NCBI RefSeq assembly: GCF_900177415.1
Contig: NZ_FXAF01000007.1
Coordinates: 1-64,000, forward strand
Origin: Xaviernesmea oryzae
GTDB taxonomy: Bacteria; Pseudomonadota; Alphaproteobacteria; Rhizobiales; Rhizobiaceae
Length of the DNA: 64,000 nucleotides
Direction of reading: 5' to 3'
The position numbers and the translations under genes were made by a program. The first letter of the stretch is position 1; the number at the start of each line of letters is the position of its first letter. The notes beneath the pieces were generated by a model. That model worked only from the letters and a program-made list of their open reading frames with translations. It made no database searches and had not been told where the DNA came from. Below, one piece after another: positions 1-8,605 of the stretch.

Positions 1-677
1 CGCAATGGTGGGTGAGCCTGTCGAGCAGGGCGGCGGTCATCTTGGCGTCGCCGAATACGGCCGGCCACTCGCCGAAGGCCAGGTTCGTCGTGACAATGAT
101 CGAAGCCCGCTCGTATAGCCTGCTGATCAGGTGGAAGAGGAGCTGACCACCGGCCTGGGCGAATGGGAGATAACCGAGTTCGTCCATGATGGACGAAGTC
201 GAGCCTGGTGATGAAGTCGGCCAGCCGCCCCTGCTTTCCGCTACGTGCCTCCGTCTCGAGCCGATTGACGAGATCGACGACGTTGAAGAAGCGGACGCGT
301 GCGCCGTTGCGGATCAGGGCGCGTGCGAGCGCGATGGACAGATGGGACTTCCCGTGCCGTTCCGCCGACCAGAACGATATTGTGCTGCTCGGCGAGGAAG
401 GCTCCTGTCGCAAGCTGGCGCACCAGGCCTTCGTTGACCGGCGTGTCGGTGAAGTCGAAGTCGTCGATGTCCTTGGCCAGCGGCAGCTTGGCGACGGTGA
501 TCTGGTATTTGATGGAGCGCGCCTGCTTCTCGGCGATCTCCGACTGAAGCAGGTCACCGACGATGCGCGGCGGTTCGTGCTGGCGCTTGATGCCGGAGGC
601 ATGATCTCGTCGTAGGCGCTGCGCATGCCGAACAGCTTTAGCGTGCCCATCATGTCAAGGATTTGGGATCGTTCCAT
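1..677 (-). pseudogene. istB: istB (IS21 helper ATPase), frameshifted copy
   Basis: This is the AAA+ transposition helper of the IS21 element. Compared with the intact copy downstream it has four single-base indels: one inserted G near 191, two deletions near 350-360, and one deletion near 600. The pair near 350-360 falls at the Walker A motif (GGTGTGKSHL in the intact copy), so no full IstB can be translated. Several changes are in short homopolymers, so sequencing or assembly error remains possible. The gene also runs off the window. If the changes are real, this copy would need IstB in trans from the second element. Confidence 0.8.
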
Positions 678-678
678 A

Positions 679-2178
679 TCAGCTTGCCCTCCTGAGGCTG
701 TCGTAACGGGCGCAATCGGCCAGAGGCTCGTGGGTCAGGCGAAGCGCATCGGGAATGGAAAGGATGGCGGCTGGCTGCGGGTCACGCTTGCGGGCCAGGA
801 TGTTGATAATGACGGCGGCCGAGAACACGCCCTGATCGAGCGCCTCCTGGCAGGCCGCCTCGACGGCGGGGAGCCCGTCCAGGCCCACACATTCGAGGAT
901 CGATACCATCTGCCGGTCGCCGTCATGCATGGCCTTCAGCCGGCGGCGCACCTTCTCCATGGCGGCGGGCAAAACCCAGTCGTGGAACGGCGCACCGTTG
1001 CGCAGCGCTCCCGGTTTGCGGGTCAGGACCGGCACGTAATGCCAGGGATTATAGATCGTCTCGCCACGGCCGAAGCAGCGGTCGTGTTGGCCGATCTCCA
1101 CGCCATCCTGCCGGATGACGATGCGATCGGCATAGGCATGTATCTCGGCCGGGCGGCCAACTGCCGTGGACAGCACTGAGTATTTGTTGTTGTCGAAACG
1201 CACGAGGCAGGTCTTGCCGATCGAGGCCTGCACCGCGTGGAAGCCGTCGAATTTGCCGGGATAGCTGACCAGATGCGGCCGTTCCGCATCGAACACCTCC
1301 CAGATCGTGCGCTCCGTCTGATCGACATGCTTATGGGCACGGGCGTAACTGATGCACTTGTCCAGCAGCCAGCCATTCAGCTCATCGTAGGATTTGAAGC
1401 GCAGCCGCGGCGTGAAGAAGCGTTCCCTCACCAGATTGACCTGGTTCTCGACCTGGCCCTTCTCCCACCCCGACGCCGGCGTGCAGGCCACCGGTTCGAT
1501 CAGGTAATGGCTGCACATCTGTAGGAAGCGGCGATTGTATTGCCGTTCCTTGCCGACGAAGACCGTCTCCACCGCGGTCTTCATGTTATCGTAGATGCCG
1601 CGCGTGCAGGCCCCGCCCAAGAAGGCGAACGCCCGGTCATGGGCGTCGAAGACCATCTCCTGCGTCTCGCGCGGATAGGCTCTCACATACATCATCCGGC
1701 TGTGGCAGAGCCGGACATGGGCAACCTTCACTGTGGTCGTCACGCCGTTCAGCACGACGATCTCGTGGCTCCAGTCGAACTGGTAGGCCTCGCCGGGCGC
1801 ATAATAGAGCGGGACATAGGCTTCCGCCGTCACGGAGCCGCGCTCCTTCGCCCATGTCCTCGCGTAGCGCCGAACGGTGTCATAACCCCCCTCGTAGCCG
1901 AGGTCGCGCAAGTCCTCGAATATCCGGATCAGTGTCAGCCGTTCGCGAGAGGATTTGGCCTCATTGGCGAGCAGCATACCATCGAGCTGATCGCGCCAGG
2001 GCCCGAGCTTCGGCTGAGGTTGACGGGTCCGCTCGTATTTGAACTCCGTCTCATCGCTGCGCAGAACCTTCCGCACCACCTTGCGCGATATGCCAAGCTC
2101 CCGGCAGATCGCCTTGATCGACTTGCCCTGCACACGCGAAAGCCGCCGTATCTTCAGAATTGTCTCCACAACAAGCAT
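679..2178 (-). CDS. istA: IS21-family transposase IstA
   Basis: A 499-residue DDE transposase. An N-terminal helix-turn-helix (about residues 18-40, SIKAICRELGISRKVV) precedes an rve-type catalytic core with the first Asp in YQFDWSHE, a second in IYDNMK and the Glu in KGQVENQVNLV. The protein is identical to the copy near 23 kb. The start is ATG, and the stop lies one base before the istB start, as expected for the istAB operon. The gene looks intact, although the istB beside it is frameshifted. Confidence 0.93.
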   Translation of the reverse strand: MLVVETILKIRRLSRVQGKSIKAICRELGISRKVVRKVLRSDETEFKYERTRQPQPKLGPWRDQLDGMLLANEAKSSRERLTLIRIFEDLRDLGYEGGYDTVRRYARTWAKERGSVTAEAYVPLYYAPGEAYQFDWSHEIVVLNGVTTTVKVAHVRLCHSRMMYVRAYPRETQEMVFDAHDRAFAFLGGACTRGIYDNMKTAVETVFVGKERQYNRRFLQMCSHYLIEPVACTPASGWEKGQVENQVNLVRERFFTPRLRFKSYDELNGWLLDKCISYARAHKHVDQTERTIWEVFDAERPHLVSYPGKFDGFHAVQASIGKTCLVRFDNNKYSVLSTAVGRPAEIHAYADRIVIRQDGVEIGQHDRCFGRGETIYNPWHYVPVLTRKPGALRNGAPFHDWVLPAAMEKVRRRLKAMHDGDRQMVSILECVGLDGLPAVEAACQEALDQGVFSAAVIINILARKRDPQPAAILSIPDALRLTHEPLADCARYDSLRRAS

Positions 2179-2183
2179 CCAAA

Positions 2184-2211
2184 TAAAAAGCCTCCGATGA
2201 AACCGGAGGCT
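2184..2211 (-). terminator. Hairpin plus T-run just upstream of istA (copy 1)
   Basis: On the minus strand AGCCTCCG pairs with CGGAGGCT around a 7-base loop and is followed by TTTTATTT. This has the form of a rho-independent terminator. It sits between the IS end and the istA start and reads inward, so it would stop transcription entering from outside the element. The same structure is present in copy 2. Confidence 0.6.
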
Positions 2212-2392
2212 GTTGTAACCCCATCGCAGATGGGGGTCCCGTTTGGACGCCGATCACCCCATGTGCGGGGTCCTTATTCCATGCCTAATCACAGAGGAAG
2301 CCGGCGCCGACCGGTGAACGAGCGATGCGCTCGTCGAGACGGGTCAGAGCGACGCCGGTGTGGCTTTTGCTTTCGCATTTCAAATCGGAAAT

Positions 2393-2464
2393 TGTCATAC
2401 GGGCGTTAGGTTTAGGGGCTAAATCCGGGTCGATTTTTCGCTAACGCTTTCAAATGAAGCTCCC
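2393..2464 (+). other. Possible left terminus of the Tni-type transposon
   Basis: Between the IS21 end and tniA, a segment starting TGTCATACGG contains GCGTTAG and its complement CTAACGC about 30 bases apart. Tn7/Tn5053-type elements begin with TGT and carry several transposase sites at their ends. I found no matching inverted end elsewhere in the window, so the assignment is tentative. Confidence 0.25.
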
Positions 2465-4117
2465 TTGCCAAAGCGATTTCACGATCGAACCTTGCCGGCG
2501 AATCCCCCGATCTCGGACGAGCAGTGGTCGATGGCGCGTCGCATTGCCCGCGAGCTGGACAAGATCCTCGATGGCGGCGGCCCGAGGCAGGCTGCCATCA
2601 CGCGCGCGGCGGCTGAACTGCGGCTCACCACGCGGCAGATTTACAACCTCCTCTCCCGTTATCGCGCCGATCGGACGGTGACGGCCCTGCTGCCGCGCAC
2701 CGCCGTCAGTCGGCGCAAGCGGCTGCCGGAACAGATCGAGGAGATCATCGCGACCACACTTCGGGAGAAGTGGCTGACGCTTGAGCCGACCGGACTTGCT
2801 CCCGTGGTCGACGAGATCCGCGCGCGCTGCGAGGAAGCCGGTCTTGCCGTGCCGTCCTATGTGACGGTCGCCCGGCGCATTCCGGCATTGTTTTCGCCTG
2901 AAGAGATCGCGAAGAAGCGTTCGGCCAATCCGAAGCACCTGATGCGGCTGAAGCCGAGACCGGGCTATATCCATGCGCCGCACCCGCTCGCCGTGTGCCA
3001 AATCGACCATACGCCGACCGACATCAATTTCGTGGAGGTTGTCGACGGCGCTGGTGTGTTTGTCGGCCGTCCTTATCTGACAGTCATCACCGACGTGGCG
3101 ACACGATCCATTCTCGGCTTCTGCCTCACCTTGGAGAAGCCGTCGGTGCTGTCTGTCGCGCTATGCCTCGCCCAGGCCATGTGCCCGAAAGACGCATGGC
3201 TTGCCGCGCGCGATCTCGATCACGCCTGGCCGATGTTCGGTCGACCGCGGCTGCTGGTCGCGGACTCGGCGATGGAATTCAAGGGGCATGCATTCCAACA
3301 AAGCTGTGATGATTACGGCATTCGTATCCGCCCCCGCGATCGTGGGAGGGTCCACCACGGCGGCGTGGTTGAACGGCTGTTGGGCAAAGTCAACGGGGTT
3401 CTCGCCACCTACCCGGGCTCTTCGGGGCGTTCGGTGGCCGACCGCGACGAATATCCATCCGAGCGGCGCGCATGCCTGAGCTTTGCCAATCTCGAGCGCT
3501 GCGTTGCGCTGGCCGTGATCGATCACAATCTTCAGGAAAATTCCAAGACCCTGAAGGTGCCGCTGACGGAATGGCAACGCAACAGTTCGGCACTGCCGGT
3601 CTACGGCGACGATCCGCAACGCGTGCTGCTGTCGTTTCTGCCGAGGACGAAACGGCAATTGTCGCCACAAGGGATCAGCATGTTCGCCCTGCACTATTAT
3701 TCGGCGTGGCTGGGCGCCTTCGTTCCAGAGCGGGACCGGCTTGGAAAGCTCGAGGTGCGATACGATCCTCGCGACGTCAGCCACATCTATGTCCGCGACC
3801 CGGAAACCCGACAGTTTCGGCCGGTCGAACGACGCGACGGTCAGCTGACGTCAGTGACGCTGTGGGAGCATGAGGCGGAACGCGCCCGTCGACGAGCTGC
3901 AAACCACCGGTCAAGCACTCAGAAGGTTGCGCTCCGCCGCGAGATCTCAGCCATTATTGAAGCTGCCAAACCGTCCAAGCGCCAGTTGCGCGATGCTGTC
4001 CGCAATTCCCACGCCGTCGCCGCGGAAAAACCTTATGCCGCCATGCAGACACCGGCGCCGTCTCCAGCAGAGCATCCTCCGCGCCGGAAGAGCCGGCTAC
4101 CGGTCGAGGATTGGTAG
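2465..4117 (+). CDS. tniA: Tni/Mu-type DDE transposase TniA
   Basis: A 550-residue transposase of the TniA/TnsB/MuA class, which cuts and joins transposon ends. An N-terminal helical DNA-binding part (roughly 20-110) is followed by an rve core with catalytic D181 (CQIDHTPTD), D267 (LVADSAMEF) and E303 (GGVVERLLG), then a Mu-type C-terminal region ending in a basic, Ala/Pro-rich tail. The TTG at the given position is the first reasonable start in frame. The ATG-initiated tniB begins 2 bases after the stop, so the two genes are probably co-translated. Confidence 0.88.
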   Translation: MPKRFHDRTLPANPPISDEQWSMARRIARELDKILDGGGPRQAAITRAAAELRLTTRQIYNLLSRYRADRTVTALLPRTAVSRRKRLPEQIEEIIATTLREKWLTLEPTGLAPVVDEIRARCEEAGLAVPSYVTVARRIPALFSPEEIAKKRSANPKHLMRLKPRPGYIHAPHPLAVCQIDHTPTDINFVEVVDGAGVFVGRPYLTVITDVATRSILGFCLTLEKPSVLSVALCLAQAMCPKDAWLAARDLDHAWPMFGRPRLLVADSAMEFKGHAFQQSCDDYGIRIRPRDRGRVHHGGVVERLLGKVNGVLATYPGSSGRSVADRDEYPSERRACLSFANLERCVALAVIDHNLQENSKTLKVPLTEWQRNSSALPVYGDDPQRVLLSFLPRTKRQLSPQGISMFALHYYSAWLGAFVPERDRLGKLEVRYDPRDVSHIYVRDPETRQFRPVERRDGQLTSVTLWEHEAERARRRAANHRSSTQKVALRREISAIIEAAKPSKRQLRDAVRNSHAVAAEKPYAAMQTPAPSPAEHPPRRKSRLPVEDW

Positions 4118-4119
4118 CC

Positions 4120-4998
4120 ATGTCCGATCATTTGCTCGAGCATGTCCGGCCGTATCTCGACCGTGATCCGGAAGAGAGGATCGCCTATATCCGCGCGCCA
4201 CGATGGATCGGACATCATGCGGCCCAAGACAGCCATCGGCGGCTGACCGAGCTCGTGGAACGACCTCCGTCCCTGCGAACCCAGGGGCTGATGCTGGTCG
4301 GACCCTACGCCAATGGCAAGACGATGATCGCCGAGCGGTTCGCCGTCGAGCACCTGAGGAGGGCGCCTGAGCAAAAAGTATGGATCGTCCAGACACGCGA
4401 AGGCGCCGGCCTCGGCCACTTCTATGCCAGCATTCTGCAGGCGTTGCGCGCTCCTGGCGGTAACATATGGGACCTTCGCCGCAAGGCGGAGCAACTCGAC
4501 CACTTGCTGTCCAGCCTCAAACCGAGAGTGCTAATTTTCGACGAGTTTCACAATGCGTTGCGGGGCCGGGCGTGCGACGTCGAAGCCGTCTTCGCCTTCC
4601 TTCGGCGGATCGGCCGCCAGTACGACATATCGCCGGTGTTGATCGGCGAGGTGGCGGTCTGCGATTTCATCAACGCCACCAGCGAGATGGCGAGCCGCTT
4701 CGAGCTGGTCGCGGTTCCGCGCTGGCAATATGACGAAAACTATCTCATGCTGCTCGACAGTCTCGAGGCCGCATTGCCGCTAGCCAAAAGCTCGGATTTG
4801 TCGAACGAAGCATTGGCCCGGCGGATATTCAGCCTGTCGGAAGGCTTGATCGGCGAGATCGTCACCATCATCACCAAGGCAGCCATTGCGGCGATCAGAT
4901 CCGGGACCGAACGCATCAGCAAAGCCAGCATCGACGAGCTGCGCCACGTGCCGGTCTCGCAGCGGCGCAACTCGGCTTTGCGCGAGAGCCTTCTATGA
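4120..4998 (+). CDS. tniB: TniB-like AAA+ transposition ATPase
   Basis: A 292-residue ATPase that in Tn5053/Tn7-like systems assembles on DNA and activates the transposase. Walker A is visible as GPYANGKT near residue 64 and Walker B as VLIFDEFHN near residue 140. ATG was chosen over an in-frame GTG three codons upstream because it follows the tniA stop directly. The 3' end overlaps tniQ by 4 bases (ATGA), which supports an operon. Confidence 0.88.
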   Translation: MSDHLLEHVRPYLDRDPEERIAYIRAPRWIGHHAAQDSHRRLTELVERPPSLRTQGLMLVGPYANGKTMIAERFAVEHLRRAPEQKVWIVQTREGAGLGHFYASILQALRAPGGNIWDLRRKAEQLDHLLSSLKPRVLIFDEFHNALRGRACDVEAVFAFLRRIGRQYDISPVLIGEVAVCDFINATSEMASRFELVAVPRWQYDENYLMLLDSLEAALPLAKSSDLSNEALARRIFSLSEGLIGEIVTIITKAAIAAIRSGTERISKASIDELRHVPVSQRRNSALRESLL

Positions 4999-6029
4999 CG
5001 ACGGTCGACCCGCACGCGCCGGTCATCAGCATTCGCGAACGATATCGTGACATGGTTTCCGATCGGTGGCTTGGCATCATTGCGCCGCAGCCGGACGAGT
5101 TGCTGTCGAGTTGGCTACATCGGCTTGCCTACGCCAATGGGGTTGCTCCTCGCGCCTTCGCACGCGTGCTCGGACTCAATCCGGGAATGTGGTCGGCAGC
5201 CCTTGATCTCAGGCTGCCAGCCGACGTTGCGAACCTGCTGAGCGCCAACACCGGTATCGCGCACAATCAGCTCGCCGCGATGACGTTGTCGCATGACTTG
5301 CCGCGGGAACTCCTGCTGCCGCTACGCAACAATGGCCCTCAATGGAGTTCGACCTGGCTGCAGTTCTGCTCCCGCTGCCTTGCAGAGGACGCGCAGCCAT
5401 ATTTTCGGCGTCGATGGCGGCTGGCGACACGGCTCTCATGCATAGAGCACGGCTGTCGATTGCGCGACCGATGTCCGTCCTGCCTCGGCTGCATTGCGGT
5501 CTTTGACCAGGCCGAACTCGTGCCGCAACATTATTGTGTCGCGTGCGGCTATGACTTGCGCCGCGCACCGGTTCCCTACCTCAGTCCAACGGCGAGAACG
5601 CTCGACCGATGCATCGACAATTTCTGCAGTCTGGAAGCAACCGCCCATGCCTCGTTTGGCCCGCTGCTTATTCGTCGCCTGTTGAGCATGCCGAGTGCTG
5701 CTGGCGGCTACTACTCGACGATGATGCTCACCAGTCTGTCGACATCCGCGAGGACATATTGCGCCGAACATCTCAGTCGCCCCAGTGAATGGCCCGTGGA
5801 TGATGAAAACGACCGCAAAGCTCGCCGTCTGTGGCACCTGGTTCCGCCGACGAGTGATCACTGCGCCTGGATCGAGCTGCTTGCCAACGCTCTCGGCCGA
5901 AAAGGAGGTCTGCCGGGTGCCTCTGAGGTCAAAAAACCAGGCAAAAAGATTCCGTACTTGCTCGGCGCCTATGCCAGAATGAGCCCAGGTCCCGGCTGTC
6001 GCCTGCCACCGGAGTTGATTGAAACGTAA
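4995..6029 (+). CDS. tniQ: TniQ-family transposition targeting protein
   Basis: A 344-residue protein with the TniQ N-terminal fold (PQPDELLSSWLHRLA near residue 31) and zinc-finger cysteines (FCSRC near 130, CIEHGC and CPSC near 155, CVACG near 180). TniQ/TnsD proteins link the transposase machinery to a target. It completes a tniABQ operon. No serine resolvase (TniR) follows; the next genes are scpB and DUF1403 on the other strand, so the element either lacks a resolvase or uses another recombinase. Confidence 0.85.
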   Translation: MTTVDPHAPVISIRERYRDMVSDRWLGIIAPQPDELLSSWLHRLAYANGVAPRAFARVLGLNPGMWSAALDLRLPADVANLLSANTGIAHNQLAAMTLSHDLPRELLLPLRNNGPQWSSTWLQFCSRCLAEDAQPYFRRRWRLATRLSCIEHGCRLRDRCPSCLGCIAVFDQAELVPQHYCVACGYDLRRAPVPYLSPTARTLDRCIDNFCSLEATAHASFGPLLIRRLLSMPSAAGGYYSTMMLTSLSTSARTYCAEHLSRPSEWPVDDENDRKARRLWHLVPPTSDHCAWIELLANALGRKGGLPGASEVKKPGKKIPYLLGAYARMSPGPGCRLPPELIET

Positions 6030-6052
6030 AGAAGCACGCAAGACCTGAACAG

Positions 6053-6733
6053 TCACTCCTCCACAGAGTCGCTCTCAGACTCAGCAGTCGCGCCCTCTCC
6101 CAGCGCCTGCCGGCTGAGCAGCCCAGCGTCCTCGAGCCGTTCCAGATCGGGAAGGTCGCGTAGCGTCTCAAGACCGAATGCCGACAGGAAATGCTTCGTC
6201 GTCACATAGGTGTAGGGCGCGCCGGGGGTCGGGCTACGCGGGCCGGAGCCGAGGAAGCCGGCGTCGCGCAAACTGGCGATCGTGTCGCGGCTCACCTCCT
6301 TTCCGAACATGTTGGACAACTCGCCGCGGGTCACCGGCTGCAGGTAGGCGATCGCCGCCAGCACGGCGGCCTCGGTTTCGGACAGCGATGCGGTGACGCT
6401 CCGCGTTGACGCCTGCGAGGCGCGGATCGCAGAGGTGTAGGCCGAACGGCTCCGATGCTGCCAGCCGCCGGCAACCGCGACGATATCGTAAGGCCTGTCA
6501 CGTAATTCCTCCCTGAGGTCGTCGATCAAAAGCTCGATGCTGCAGTTTCGGCCGACGACTCGCGCCAATGTTTCACGGCTGACTGGTTCGGCGGCGGCAA
6601 AAATGACGGCCTCCGCCCGGAGCATCCATTCCCGCCAACGCAATTCCGGCGGCAAATCCTCAAGCTCGCGATCGAGCAACACCTCGTCTTGCGGCCGTGC
6701 CTTGCGTCGTGTCGCGCTCGATCCCGCCATCAT
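6053..6733 (-). CDS. scpB: ScpB-like condensin accessory protein
   Basis: About 226 residues with the paired winged-helix fold of ScpB, which binds the kleisin ScpA in SMC condensin. Diagnostic stretches are LRAEAVIFAAAEPVSRETLA near residue 40 and the C-terminal motif EAAVLAAIAYLQPVTRGEL. The upstream DUF1403 stop and this ATG share one base (TGATG), so translation is probably coupled. No scpA or smc gene is nearby. As an accessory-replicon copy paired with DUF1403 it may serve replicon maintenance instead of chromosome condensation; that is inference. Confidence 0.82.
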   Translation of the reverse strand: MMAGSSATRRKARPQDEVLLDRELEDLPPELRWREWMLRAEAVIFAAAEPVSRETLARVVGRNCSIELLIDDLREELRDRPYDIVAVAGGWQHRSRSAYTSAIRASQASTRSVTASLSETEAAVLAAIAYLQPVTRGELSNMFGKEVSRDTIASLRDAGFLGSGPRSPTPGAPYTYVTTKHFLSAFGLETLRDLPDLERLEDAGLLSRQALGEGATAESESDSVEE

Positions 6734-7692
6734 CACAACCCAAAAATCCGGAACGAGGTTCGGCCGGACAGCTCGCGCACCGCGCCAAAATTTTGGAGCC
6801 GTTCGAACAGCCGGGTGGCGGCCCAGCGGGAGAGAGGGCTGCCCGGCGCGGACGCCGGCACGGCATCCTCGTCGAGCAGTTTCTGGATGACGACGCCGGC
6901 GCCTTTGGTCCGCACTTTTGGCGCCACCACCAGCAATGTTTCAGCGCGGCGGCCGATCTCATTCGCCTGCCGCAGTGCTTCAGTCGTACCTGACACGAGC
7001 GCCAGGCACACCGCCCGCGCAAAGCCAGGTTCGCCGGGCCGCACCCGTCCCCGGCCGCCGATCGTCTTGAACGCCGCACCATAGCGTTCGCCCATCGTGA
7101 GCGGCACGCCACAATCCAAGCCGAGTTTTTCCGCCAGCAGCCGAGCGGCCAGCCACCAGGCCAGGATTTCGGCGTCGGGCCGGGCGGCGCAGATTTTTGC
7201 CACGAGATCGGCGGCGACGAATGGCGCTGTGCGCGGCGACTGCAGCGCGGCGTCGAACAGATCGGCGATCTCACTGAGACCCTCACGGCGCAAGCCGATC
7301 AGCGCCGCCAATTCCTCCAGAACCTTCGTACCGACCGGTCGCGTCTTCCCCGCCAGTTTGTGGAAGGCCAAAACCATCGCCCCGACCGGCCCCGGATCGT
7401 CGCCGGGCGCGGTCAGCAGCAGCGCGTCGCGCAAACCCGCTTCGCCCTCGTTGCGGCCGATCAGCTGCACGGCGGCTTGCGCGCATCTCAGCGCCAGCCG
7501 CTGGCGCCAGCAACCGGCCCAGACGGGTTCGGCGCGCACCAGATCGTCCAACGATTTCAGGGCGATGCCGGCGGCAAAGGCGGCATCCGTCTCGCTCATA
7601 TCATGGTGGCGCGAGGTCGCCCAGGCCGGCAGAAGCGGCACGGCCGCCGGCGTGATCGGAGTGGCAAACGGGGAGCGGCGGCGCGAATCCAT
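6733..7692 (-). CDS. DUF1403 family protein
   Basis: A 319-residue, Ala- and Arg-rich, apparently all-helical protein without signal peptide or membrane segment. I recognise the DUF1403 family from the region around WAGCWRQRLALRCAQAAV near residue 55; its function is not known to me. The ATG beginning MDSRRRSPF is preferred over an in-frame start four codons upstream. The gene is first in a two-gene operon with scpB and diverges from vapBC across a 270-base spacer. Confidence 0.7.
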   Translation of the reverse strand: MDSRRRSPFATPITPAAVPLLPAWATSRHHDMSETDAAFAAGIALKSLDDLVRAEPVWAGCWRQRLALRCAQAAVQLIGRNEGEAGLRDALLLTAPGDDPGPVGAMVLAFHKLAGKTRPVGTKVLEELAALIGLRREGLSEIADLFDAALQSPRTAPFVAADLVAKICAARPDAEILAWWLAARLLAEKLGLDCGVPLTMGERYGAAFKTIGGRGRVRPGEPGFARAVCLALVSGTTEALRQANEIGRRAETLLVVAPKVRTKGAGVVIQKLLDEDAVPASAPGSPLSRWAATRLFERLQNFGAVRELSGRTSFRIFGL

Positions 7693-7771
7693 GCACCAGA
7701 GCATAATCGAGACGCGCGGTTTGTGCTATCAATTTCCCACAAAACCGCACAGCTTGTCATGATTGTTTTAT

Positions 7772-7796
7772 GTCCAATAAAATTGCATTATCGGAC
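7772..7796. promoter_or_regulatory. Inverted repeat in the DUF1403/vapB divergent spacer
   Basis: GTCCAATAA and TTATCGGAC form 9-base arms with one mismatch around a 7-base spacer, in an AT-rich part of the divergent intergenic region. It could be the VapB/VapBC operator, a site controlling DUF1403-scpB, or a core site for the tyrosine recombinase encoded downstream. The sequence does not decide between these. Confidence 0.4.
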
Positions 7797-7964
7797 GTTA
7801 TATGCTTTATATAAGAAATGGCCGTTTTCGCGGTCTTCAGCCGCACCAGCACCCGCTTCTCCGGCTGAGCACCGCGAGAGAGTGCGTCGGCGAGGCCCAT
7901 CAAAATCCCGGCTGCCGCGCAGGCTTAGGTAGAAAGTATATATCAAGGAACCTGGACACCTGCA

Positions 7965-8219
7965 ATGGCACTTAGCATCAAGGACCCCGAGACGGAGAAA
8001 CTCGCACGCGCGCTCGCGGCACGCACCGGCGAAACCATCACCATAGCGACGCGACGCGCGCTTGAGGATCGGCTCAGGCGGACGGGTTCGCAGGCCAAGA
8101 AGGCTGCCCTTCTCGAAGACATGGAGGCGATGCAGCGGCGCCTGAGCGTCCTGCCGGTCCTCGATAATCGTAGCGATGAAGAGATCATCGGCTACGACGA
8201 AAACGGTATCCCGAACTGA
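7965..8219 (+). CDS. vapB: VapB-type antitoxin (Rv0623/PSK family)
   Basis: An 84-residue antitoxin. The N-terminal part (MALSIKDPETEKLARALAAR) is the conserved DNA-binding segment of Rv0623-like antitoxins; the C-terminal acidic tail would bind the toxin. AAGGA lies a few bases upstream as ribosome binding site. The stop codon overlaps the vapC start (TGATG), the usual antitoxin-first order. It would neutralise the PIN toxin and autoregulate the operon. Confidence 0.85.
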   Translation: MALSIKDPETEKLARALAARTGETITIATRRALEDRLRRTGSQAKKAALLEDMEAMQRRLSVLPVLDNRSDEEIIGYDENGIPN

Positions 8220-8605
8220 TGGTGATCGATACCTCAGCGATCGTCGCGATCTTCTTCAATGAACCGGACGCCCAGCATTATCGCGAACACATCGCCGACG
8301 ATCCCATTCGGCTCCTGTCTGCCGCGACGCTTGTCGAGGCCGCCATGGTGATCGAAAGCCGCTTCGGTGAGGCTGGTGGGGCAGAGCTTGATCTGTGGCT
8401 GCACAAGGCAAAGGTCGAGGTCGTTGCGGTCACCGCCGAGCACGCCGATCAGGCGCGCCGGGCATGGCGTCGTTACGGCAAGGGCCGCCATCCTGCCTCG
8501 CTGAATTACGGCGACTGCTTCTCCTATGCGCTTGCCAGCCTGACGGGTGAGCCGCTGCTGTTCAAAGGCAATGACTTCAAACAGACGGATATCGAGGCGG
8601 CATGA
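8219..8605 (+). CDS. vapC: VapC-type PIN-domain ribonuclease toxin
   Basis: A 128-residue PIN-domain RNase, the toxin of a type II system. The acidic metal-binding residues are all present: D4 (MVIDTSA), E40 (LVEAAMVIE), D99 (NYGDCFSYA) and D119 (KGNDF). It overlaps vapB by one base and the downstream recombinase by four (ATGA), so the three genes appear to form one translationally coupled operon. VapC toxins usually cleave tRNA or rRNA; the target here is unknown. Confidence 0.88.
   Translation: MVIDTSAIVAIFFNEPDAQHYREHIADDPIRLLSAATLVEAAMVIESRFGEAGGAELDLWLHKAKVEVVAVTAEHADQARRAWRRYGKGRHPASLNYGDCFSYALASLTGEPLLFKGNDFKQTDIEAA

Larger units (their letters stand above)
1..2293 (-). mobile_element. 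IS21-family element, copy 1, cut by the window edge
   Basis: The element carries istA and istB on the minus strand and matches the complete copy near 22-24 kb base for base except for a few indels in istB. Its outer end is the run just before the point where the two copies diverge, and it reads inward as TGTGATTAGGCATGG on the minus strand. IS21 elements commonly begin with TG. Repeated GGGACCCC-like blocks near the end resemble the multiple transposase sites of this family. The opposite end lies outside the window. Confidence 0.9.

Noticed and set aside
625..2409. Long plus-strand open frames opposite istA (and again opposite copy 2)
   Set aside because: They mirror the GC-rich codons of istA, lack ribosome binding sites, carry no family motif, and istA is unmistakable.
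5929..6171. A small minus-strand frame between tniQ and scpB
   Set aside because: It overlaps both genes, has no motif and no ribosome binding site.
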